From the NCBI GenBank assembly GCA_000467715.1, contig AJFK01000485.1, positions 1 to 64,000 of the forward strand: DNA of 64,000 nt, written 5' to 3'. The translations under genes and the position numbers were made by a program. A model generated the notes under the pieces. It was not told the DNA's origin. It saw only the letters and a program-made list of their open reading frames with translations, and made no database searches. Origin of the DNA: Hysterium pulicare CBS 123377. Its lineage: Eukaryota > Ascomycota > Dothideomycetes > Hysteriales > Hysteriaceae. This document shows, piece by piece, positions 57,201 through 64,000 of this stretch (within the stretch, counting starts at the first letter, position 1; every line of letters starts with the position of its first letter).

Positions 57201-57880
57201 ACAGAAGCATAGTGCTGCACATCGTTCAATCACACCCAGGCCATGTGGGAGAACAAAGGCAAATTGCACGATTCAAAAAAAGCTTTCTCGACTTTGCTTT
57301 CTTCTGCCGATTTTGGGGTTGTGGTGAATACTTTGGTACTCAGCAGAAGCTTGAAGACCACGAGGCCCTCCATACCGGTGGCATCAAATGTCTGGACCCG
57401 TCATGCTCGTTCAGTCGAATTGGTTTCGCGTCTTCGAAAGCACTGAAAAGGCACGCCCAAAGATACCACACTTCGGAGAAGCCCGTGATAGCCATCCCTT
57501 CACTGCGGCGAAAGTACGTTTGCTCTGGGTCCTCGGGCAACATAACTTGGGGCTGCGGTCAACGTTTCGCGATCGAAAGGGAATTAGAAAGACATGTCAG
57601 TTCCCGTCGAGGAACTACCTGCAGCCCAGAGTATATGCAGAAAGCATCACAGGTTATAGAAGAAGATTCGGAGATCATGGAAGCAGATTCGGATTCGGAT
57701 GATGACCTAGTTTTGAACGAGACTGATTTTGCAGAAGCGGCGGCAAAATTCGACGAGGAAAAGGCTGTTCTTGAATCCAGACTTATCGATCTAAATGCGC
57801 CGAATTTACGCGCCAGTACGCCTCTACAGGAGGTTACTCTTCTCAGCAATATAAGACCGGATCATTTCCCCACTACTTAG
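54276..57880 (+). CDS. NACHT NLR-type STAND protein with C2H2 zinc fingers
   Basis: Eight exons (54276-54557, 54607-54630, 54847-55039, 55090-55467, 55513-56100, 56157-56262, 56314-57086, 57141-57880) give 1027 residues up to the TAG. The N-terminal ~200 residues match the helical domain of fungal NLRs (TPYLPWIW|APIKLLLQ|IAAEYP, VAEVMPRFDRLS). The NACHT domain has Walker A LTGKPGAG|KSVMSS (about 285-296), Walker B VRIIIDGLDELQD (about 381), then VCKVLVSSRDSP and the winged-helix entry MFLWVRVVLWALEKAS ... KRM|YDRIIHRIM. Residues 835-940 hold C2H2-like fingers (CRFWGCGEYFGTQQKLEDHE, CLDPSCSFSRIGFASSKALK). Such proteins trigger programmed cell death or incompatibility on ligand sensing. The zinc-finger end replaces the usual WD40/ANK/TPR sensor. 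The stop may be premature. Confidence 0.82.
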
Positions 57881-59114
57881 GATACGGAAGCACACGTAAA
57901 AGATGCTCATCCCAGGAGCCAAGATCCCTTAAACATTTCGTCCGACCAACTCGCTGACATTGACTGGGTACTTTGTTCTCCTTTTTAACCCAAAGCTGAC
58001 TGTTCAATACCAATTCCAGATGGAATGAATTCCGGGGATATGCTGGATATCTCATCATTCGGTGTCCCGCATGGCGATCGTGCTCCACCATCCGCCAGCT
58101 TCGCCTAGGATAATGCGCCGTCTCAGCAACGTGTTCGTAATGAGAATTTTTCGCATGTTGGCCTTGATCATAAGTCCTATACGACACCCCGGAAACTAGC
58201 GATGCCTCAATGGCCCTCAATGCTTACCTCGGGGCCAGCGCAAACGGGTACTACGTCCCCACCTGAAATCAATATTGATATTACTCCTCCTTCACGGCAG
58301 GCGGGCTCCGAGCCAAACCAAACAGGGAAGCAAGTGGATGCGCTTAGACCTCCAGGTCGAAGCAAGTTTATTCAGATACCTCTCTAATGTACACATTCCT
58401 AACTATCTTGTAGGTCAATTACGTAATGAAATACTTGCAAAGTCAACCTCTTTTAGCAAGGCTTTAGGCCGCGAAGAAGTGGCTAGTTCCTCGGGACCAG
58501 AGCAGAGTATTTCCAATCCTCTATCCCCTTTTTACCAGGATGACTCTCCTTGGGGTCGAACGAAAAACTCTCCTGCGAAAACCATTGCTCCCATTAGGCC
58601 TAGGAGCGTTTCTCAGAGTAATTCAAATCCTCTACTCCATTTTTACTAGGACAACTCTCCATGGGGTCATAGAGATCTTAGCCAAAAGCCTGCGCCGTTC
58701 CGCAGTCCCAACGAAGTCTACCAAAGTACTGGTTTGACACCTCAATCAGGCATGGCCCCTTCTTCTGCCATATATACAGATAGGAGCACAAATGGCGAAT
58801 CCTCTGCTTACTTTCCAGATATCTATGAAATTTGGCTGCGGACTGGTTTGACGCCTCCCTCATCAGACGGATCTATGTTCCCAATGCCCAGTCCTAATTC
58901 ACGAGCAGATAACCATCTGCAGCGCAATAATTCCTCACTGGGCATTTTCAACTTACCGTATCCATGTTCTTCCAATGCTCCTATGCAGACAGGGTCGATG
59001 CCTCTACCACGTGGATTCAAATCCCCAGCTACAGGTCCCCTGATGTTGATGCGTGAAGCTATGTGCCCACCTGATTTGCCATCGTCGGCCCGCTCGACGG
59101 CTGTTCCTGAATGA
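57881..59114 (+). pseudogene. Disordered C-terminal tail of the NLR gene, cut off by in-frame TAG codons
   Basis: After the TAG at 57878-57880 the same frame goes on as DTEAHVKDAHPRSQDPLN to a GT at 57968. Beyond the next acceptor (58019), coding-like sequence continues (SGDMLDISSFGVPHGD; PPEINIDITPPSRQAGSEP), an intron of 59 bp with a CCTAAC branch fits before QLRNEILAKSTSFSKALG, and it runs to TGA at 59114 (STAVPE). Further in-frame TAGs lie at 58106-58108 and 58647-58649. A direct repeat inside the tail reads FYQDDSPWG in one unit and FY-stop-DNSPWG in the next, so the last TAG stands exactly where CAG is in its sister unit. The exon at 58020 also needs a one-base shift to join. Probably a long unstructured tail now lost. 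Confidence 0.55.
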
Positions 59115-59440
59115 CGCTCCGCCCAAGACAAATCGACTGATCCATCCAGAGTTGGTAAAGATAAACAGGGTCCGCTCGATCTAGAAAATAGCGTGAAAGG
59201 AGCCAAAGGGGGCGGGGATGTCGTAAACGGTACAAGAGGTGGCCCGCCGAAGGTAAAACAAATTCCCGAACCAGCAAGCTACCGGTTGAGATGTTAGTAG
59301 CATGGCTGTAATACACACTATGATAACACGATTACTCTCAAAGGCTTTAAAACAATCCACCGCGTTTTATTTTCACGCTTACTTGCTCACCTCTTCAAGT
59401 CTTTCTTCCATTCTGCAAAGATACAGCACAATCAGTCAAC
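59115..59440. other. Intergenic, upstream of peptide copy B
   Basis: About 330 bp between the end of the NLR-derived sequence and the peptide gene, ending in a C/T- and CAAA-rich stretch that looks like a promoter and 5' UTR. Nothing else is recognised. Confidence 0.45.
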
Positions 59441-59629
59441 AAGAAGTTCGACACCATCATCTCCTTCTACTTCATTGTCACTCCTTTTGCGACCATGGCC
59501 AACCCAGTCCCCATTACATCGAACTATACTGAGAAGTCAGTCAACGGCCGAGCATGTCTGTTTTGTGCAGCTATCTGCTATGGCCGCGAGGTCAAATGTT
59601 ACAATTCAGGATGCAAGAATGATGACGGG
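59441..59629 (+). pseudogene. Small cysteine-rich peptide gene, copy B (looks broken)
   Basis: Paralogue of the copy at 45.6 kb: the cysteine motif here is CLFCAAICYGREVKC, then SGCKNDDG immediately before a GTAAGA donor, and a hydrophobic signal-like segment (TIISFYFIVTPFA) stands at the same distance from the first cysteine as in copy A. An internal ATG at 59495 would give a form without the signal segment. The copy lies 0.3 kb downstream of the NLR gene on the same strand. It appears broken near its 5' end (about one break). Later exons are not resolved. Family and function are unknown. Confidence 0.5.
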
Positions 59630-60144
59630 GTAAGAATAGCAAAAGCAGAAAACAAAACTGTATGGTTGAATCTGATGTTATTGGACCAACAAAGAGAAAA
59701 TTTGCGACAGGGATACCGATTAGCCATAATGGATTGCTTCGACGTCCGAAGTGCTGGTATTCGACTATCTCCACTCGATCTTTCGGCTGGTCTCACGCTG
59801 CACTGAGGACCGGAACTTCGCGAATACTAGAGTATTGAAGATGGGGGATCTTTGATTCCTAGCGGCTGCTTGAGCGTTCATGTGAGGTACTAGAGCAGGG
59901 AGTTAAACACTCAAACAACATCAAGCCTTCATTTTCTACAGTGTGGTTTACAACGCTTCCTTCTATCTCATTTCTCGCCCACAAGTAGTTTGAGTATTAT
60001 TGAACGTCTCTTTCGTCAATAGCCAGCCATTCTCAAGGTATCTTAGAAGAGCTCTTGGCATCAACGCCATCGCAATGCAAGCAAACAAAGAGCAACCCAC
60101 TACACGCGCATACTACTTAGACCTCGTACACTTCATATCAACCC
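59630..60144. other. Intergenic stretch
   Basis: Possible 3' part of the peptide gene at the left and the 3' flank of RPC1 at the right. No further feature is recognised. Confidence 0.4.
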
Positions 60145-63100
60145 CTAAATCTCCGCAAAAGCACTCTCGAATTCCGTCTTCTTCCTGCCTAAGTCCGCAT
60201 CGCTAAGACCAAGTCTCCTTACAACTTTGAAAGCACCTGTCCCTAGCTTAACACTCTGGCCCATGATGATGCACTCGCTCACTCCCTCAATCTTATCAAT
60301 CTTCCCCTTCGCCGCAGCTTCGAACAAATGATCTGGCGTCTTCTCGAAGCTTGCGAGCTGAAGGACGCTATCCCGCATTTTTGCTAAGCCGAATCGTGTG
60401 ATACCGAGTACTTCCCCTTTGAACGTCATAACATCAGCTAGGAGCTGCATATGCCTAGGATCGATATCCATCTGACCCATCACAGAGCCAATCTCAGAGA
60501 TAATGGTGCTGCGAGCGGCTTCGACGCCGAGGACTTGAAGAACCTCCAGCACGCTATTACTTTTCGTCTTATGGCCTTCGATACCAGGGGTGGTCATACA
60601 CAGCTTCAATCCGTATCCCTCGACCAGGAGCTGGACTTCATAGTCGCCATTCTCATTCGGAGAATCGTCCTTTTTGATGATGGCGCGGTGGCAATCTGGG
60701 TAGCCATTTACTACGATGTCAGGGATCAGGTGTTTCAAGCTCTGTACACGTTCGAAGTATTTCTTTTCCATTTTTCTACTCCGCTCACTCATGGTGGCTT
60801 TCTTCTTTGGGTTGGCCGCAGGATCGGCGATGTGTACGCGGATATAATTCCCGATGGCACGGGTGTAAGAGCCGTCTTTGCCGAGTTTGAGGAGCTTAGA
60901 TGCCATGATTGCACGTTCGACGTCGGCAAGGGAGATGTCGAGGTGTAGGGCCTGGACTGTCGGCCAGTCGATTCGCATATTAAGATAGGCGCCTCCAGGA
61001 TACCAACTATCATCCACAAAAGAGACGATATCTCGGAGGTAGGTCTTCTCGATCCTGGATTTGACAACTCGAGCTGCTTCTTCAGTGAGTTTGTTAGATA
61101 GCTCGCACTGAATGACGGGAGTGGAGATGTTGGAAGAAGCGTTGATGATTTCCTTGATACGCGGTACACCCTGGGTAATGGACATTCCAGCGACACCCGC
61201 AAAATGGAAAGTTTTGAGCGTCATTTGCGTGCCGGGCTCGCCGATGGATTGGGCGCCGATGGCTCCCACAGCGTGACCTGGCTGAACCTTACTTCTGTGA
61301 TATTTGCTGAGGCATAAAGAGATGAAGGTATCGAGGGCTTTCGAGGAAATTTTGGAAATCCCGTCTGCGAGGTTCATCTTATCTGCGTCTTGGCTAGTAC
61401 GAGATTTTGATGATTTGGGAGACGTCGGCAGGAGAATGCTGAGATGGGCAAGTGTTTGCGCGAGTTTATCGGCTTTCTTAAAAATGAAGTCTTGGACGGT
61501 GTCGAGGAAGTCGCGGATACTTTCCAGTTGATCAATGGCATGGTCTGATTTATCGTCATAGTCTAGTTGCTTCGTCCCATCCAGCGAATACCTCAGATAT
61601 TTGTTGCGCTCTGTATTCAGCTTTCTTGTAGTTGTTTCTTTGATGTCCTCCGGACTCAGGGTGCTTTCGGAATTATCCCAGGTCGAAGTGATAGCATGCG
61701 AGAATGTCCGCTCGAAGTGAACAGGCTTTGCTTTGCCCTCCATGTCGACGGGGTCCAGGTTATCATCGCCATATTGGAATTGTATGATCCCGTGACTGGA
61801 GTTTCTAACTGTGTTGTCGTATTGAGCGGATAGATCCTCGAGCGACTTCATAAGCCGGCGACTCATATATCCCGTCTCAGCAGTCTTGACAGCTGTATCT
61901 ACTAAACCTTCACGACCACTCATAGCGTGGAAGATGAATTCTGTAGGAGTCAAGCCAGAATAGAACGAATTGCTGACGAAACCTTTTGAAGCGGGTTGTC
62001 TTGCAGCTTTCGGGAAATGAGGGAGAGTCCGGTCCTGAAAGCCATCGGCTACACGCTTGCCACCAATCATCTGCTGTCCAACAGATGCAACCATCTGAGA
62101 AACGTTGATGTTGGAGCCCTTGGACCCACACTTGGCCATAATCAGAGGTGCGTTCCATTTGCTAAGCTGTTCGAAACAGATATCACCAGCAGCTTGTCGA
62201 ACGCCAGATAAGATACCACCAATCTTATTCTCCATGGTCTGTTCCTCATTGCATCCCGGGTCCCTCATTAGCTTGCGATCCCTAAAATCTTTGATTAACT
62301 TGTCGCATTTAGCATAAGCCTCCTCGACTAAAGCCTGCTTTTTGCGGACAAGGTCGAAGGAGGGCGTAACATCTGAGATACCAATTGAGAAACCATTGTT
62401 CGTAAGCCAGCGGGCTGAAAGTTTGGCGAGACGATTCATGCCATGGACGGCGTGGTCTGGGCCAAAATCTCGCATCATGACGTAGAAAACAGAGTCCTTT
62501 TTGCCATCTCCAACCGTTGCTTTATCCATTACACCGCACATTACTTCCGAGTTGCGGATGACCAGGTAGGCATCGTCTTCATTCAAGTCTGGAGCTTTGC
62601 CGTCTGGGTCAGGTTTGAATTGCTTGCAGGCGGCGTCAAGGTTGACCAAGACATTACACTTCTTGTTCGGACGCATCAGCACATTGAAGACTTGTTTGCC
62701 CGTCCACAACATCTGGGGTTTCAGGATGACTGGATCCGGAAGCTCGATGGGCTGTCTCTCGCCGGTAATCGGGTCGACTACGACGTCGCCATTAAACATG
62801 TAGGAGCAGATATGTGCGAAAGTCTTTCGATCGTAGAAGTTGTTCTTATTACTGAGTAGATATGCGGCTGTGATGAAGTCCTGAATGGCAGCAATGATAG
62901 GAGTGCCATTTTTTGGGGTTGCTAGGTTATGTTTCACTCCCATCAGCTCGATAGCTTCCGTGCGGGCTTCCTCGGTCTGCGGTACGTGCAGGTTCATTTC
63001 GTCCCCATCGAAATCGGCATTGTATGGGTTACAAACGCATTCGTTGAGTCGGAATGTTCTTCCCGGTCGAATTTTGGCTTTATGGCTCAGAATACTGAGT

Positions 63101-63999
63101 TTGTGGAGTGAGGGTTGCCGATTGAATAAGACGATGTCTCCATCCTCCAGATGTCTCTCAACAATATCGCCAATCTGCAACTTCTCGGCAGCTTGTTCTC
63201 TAGCTGCCTTGGGTAGGACACCTGGCATGAGTTTATATCCCTTCAATTTAAGAATGAACTTGGCTCCCGGATGCTTTGGCCCATTCTTGACGCACCGTCT
63301 AAGTTTCTCGATGTTGTAGCGTGAGACCTTCTCTGGATACGTGAGATTTCTTGCAACTCTATCCGGGACAGCTACCTCGTCGATTCCTAAGTTGGGGTCA
63401 GGGCCAATGACCGTACGTCCGGAGAAATCGACACGCTTTCCCGAAAGGTTTTGTCGAAATCTGCCTCCTTTGCCTTTCAATCTCTGGCAGAAGCCTCGCA
63501 TGGATTTTGTGAATCCTTGCTGTTGAAGTCCAGGAGCCTCCGCGTTGATGTACATAGCTATTTGGAGTTGTAAGAAATCCCATTGCTCCATAATTGTCTG
63601 GATAGGTTGGCCACGCTCAAGTCCGGCTCTGATGATGCCGCTGATTTGGCAAATATCTCCGACCTTGTTTGTGATGTCGTCTTCTGTCGCTCCAGCTTCC
63701 TGAGCGACCGATGGCCGGATGCTCACAGGCGGTACCGGAACGTATTCCCAAATCAACATTTCTGGTCGAGCGTCCTCGGGAATCATACCAAGTAACTCGC
63801 AATCTGATGCTGAGATCCTCCGAAATAAATTAAGCACCCTCAACGGATGCATGTCGTCGACCGCTTTCTTCAGGTGCTTATCAATCTCTGCGTTGTTTGA
63901 TTTCGCCGTTTCAAACGATTGATCGAAGGCTTCTTTGCATGGAGGGGGAACTTTTGACTTCGCGGTAGACCGATTGTAGGAATCGTATTTGAGATGCAC
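60145..63999 (-). CDS. RPC1: DNA-directed RNA polymerase III largest subunit (C160), 5' end cut by window
   Basis: One exon of 1284 residues runs to the window edge; about 130-150 N-terminal residues of the ~1430 expected are missing. Marks of the largest-subunit family: QRLKGKGGRFRQNLSGKRVD, FSGRTVIGPDPNLGIDEVAV, the catalytic metal-binding loop NADFDGDEMNLHVPQ, PIIAAIQDFITAAYLLSNK, GSKGSNINVSQMVASVGQQM, the bridge/trigger region SNSFYSGLTPTEFIFHAMSG and GREGLVDTAVKTAETGYMSR, and AQSIGEPGTQMTLKTFHFAG. Details such as CEL-LGMIP, ICQISGIIRAGL and the C-terminal LGTGAFKVVRRL identify Pol III rather than Pol I or II; there is no CTD heptad repeat. It transcribes tRNA, 5S and U6 genes in the nucleus. 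The sequence looks fully intact. Confidence 0.96.
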   Translation of the reverse strand: MHLKYDSYNRSTAKSKVPPPCKEAFDQSFETAKSNNAEIDKHLKKAVDDMHPLRVLNLFRRISASDCELLGMIPEDARPEMLIWEYVPVPPVSIRPSVAQEAGATEDDITNKVGDICQISGIIRAGLERGQPIQTIMEQWDFLQLQIAMYINAEAPGLQQQGFTKSMRGFCQRLKGKGGRFRQNLSGKRVDFSGRTVIGPDPNLGIDEVAVPDRVARNLTYPEKVSRYNIEKLRRCVKNGPKHPGAKFILKLKGYKLMPGVLPKAAREQAAEKLQIGDIVERHLEDGDIVLFNRQPSLHKLSILSHKAKIRPGRTFRLNECVCNPYNADFDGDEMNLHVPQTEEARTEAIELMGVKHNLATPKNGTPIIAAIQDFITAAYLLSNKNNFYDRKTFAHICSYMFNGDVVVDPITGERQPIELPDPVILKPQMLWTGKQVFNVLMRPNKKCNVLVNLDAACKQFKPDPDGKAPDLNEDDAYLVIRNSEVMCGVMDKATVGDGKKDSVFYVMMRDFGPDHAVHGMNRLAKLSARWLTNNGFSIGISDVTPSFDLVRKKQALVEEAYAKCDKLIKDFRDRKLMRDPGCNEEQTMENKIGGILSGVRQAAGDICFEQLSKWNAPLIMAKCGSKGSNINVSQMVASVGQQMIGGKRVADGFQDRTLPHFPKAARQPASKGFVSNSFYSGLTPTEFIFHAMSGREGLVDTAVKTAETGYMSRRLMKSLEDLSAQYDNTVRNSSHGIIQFQYGDDNLDPVDMEGKAKPVHFERTFSHAITSTWDNSESTLSPEDIKETTTRKLNTERNKYLRYSLDGTKQLDYDDKSDHAIDQLESIRDFLDTVQDFIFKKADKLAQTLAHLSILLPTSPKSSKSRTSQDADKMNLADGISKISSKALDTFISLCLSKYHRSKVQPGHAVGAIGAQSIGEPGTQMTLKTFHFAGVAGMSITQGVPRIKEIINASSNISTPVIQCELSNKLTEEAARVVKSRIEKTYLRDIVSFVDDSWYPGGAYLNMRIDWPTVQALHLDISLADVERAIMASKLLKLGKDGSYTRAIGNYIRVHIADPAANPKKKATMSERSRKMEKKYFERVQSLKHLIPDIVVNGYPDCHRAIIKKDDSPNENGDYEVQLLVEGYGLKLCMTTPGIEGHKTKSNSVLEVLQVLGVEAARSTIISEIGSVMGQMDIDPRHMQLLADVMTFKGEVLGITRFGLAKMRDSVLQLASFEKTPDHLFEAAAKGKIDKIEGVSECIIMGQSVKLGTGAFKVVRRLGLSDADLGRKKTEFESAFAEI

Positions 64000-64000
64000 G

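Noticed and set aside
60451-60948. 165-codon plus-strand frame
   Set aside because: Antisense shadow of RPC1, which is unmistakable.
1-64000. tRNA, rRNA, CRISPR arrays, and LTR or LINE elements
   Set aside because: No box A/box B pair with a cloverleaf, no rRNA text, no regularly spaced repeats and no reverse transcriptase, integrase or long terminal repeat pattern were seen; short or degraded cases could be missed by eye.

Overview
The window is nuclear DNA of a filamentous ascomycete (Pezizomycotina; the class cannot be fixed from sequence alone, Leotiomycetes is a guess). The evidence is short GT-AG introns (mostly 45-65 bp) with CTAAC/CTGAC-like branch sites, typical fungal families (But2-domain secreted protein, Pth11/rhodopsin-like receptors, NACHT and ankyrin STAND-type proteins, 14-TM drug MFS pumps, GH16), and the RNA polymerase III largest subunit at the right edge. 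Coding models below come from reading splice sites by eye; coordinates span the whole gene and exons are given in the evidence.

Layout. 0-9.7 kb: two multi-TM membrane proteins of unknown function on the minus strand, a secreted divergent Hsp70/actin-like ATPase (+), and a decayed NmrA-like reductase (-). 11.5-20.8 kb: a DHA2-type MFS pump (+), a repeat-containing coiled-coil protein (-), a short F-box-type protein (-) and a seven-exon ACS-type MFS permease (+). 22.7-26 kb: a rhodopsin-like membrane protein and an F-box protein (+). 26-34 kb is gene-poor and full of broken genes (mucin-like membrane protein, an Arg-rich ORF, a NUDIX hydrolase, a zinc-type alcohol dehydrogenase). 34.6-40.7 kb: a DHA1 MFS pump, a But2 secreted protein (both -) and a receptor-like gene truncated by a MITE (+). 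41.9-45.8 kb: a HeLo-like/ankyrin protein followed by a small cysteine-rich peptide gene. 46-50 kb: a GNAT, a GH16 glucanase and a 102-residue membrane protein. 50.5-59.6 kb: a RING-SNF2 helicase divergent from a NACHT-C2H2 NLR, which is followed by a second copy of the cysteine-rich peptide gene. 60.1 kb to the end: RPC1.

Two themes stand out. First, both STAND/immune-type genes (41.9 kb and 54.3 kb) are followed at about 0.3 kb, on the same strand, by paralogous small secreted-peptide genes, a repeated 'sensor plus peptide' arrangement that I do not recognise from the literature. Second, an unusual number of genes are damaged: single-base frame breaks, stop codons sitting where CAG or CAA would fit, three copies of a ~185-205 bp MITE (one inside a receptor gene) and several abnormally long introns. 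Either this is a decaying accessory region or the assembly carries indel errors; the stops at CpA sites and the MITE insertion argue for real decay of at least some genes.
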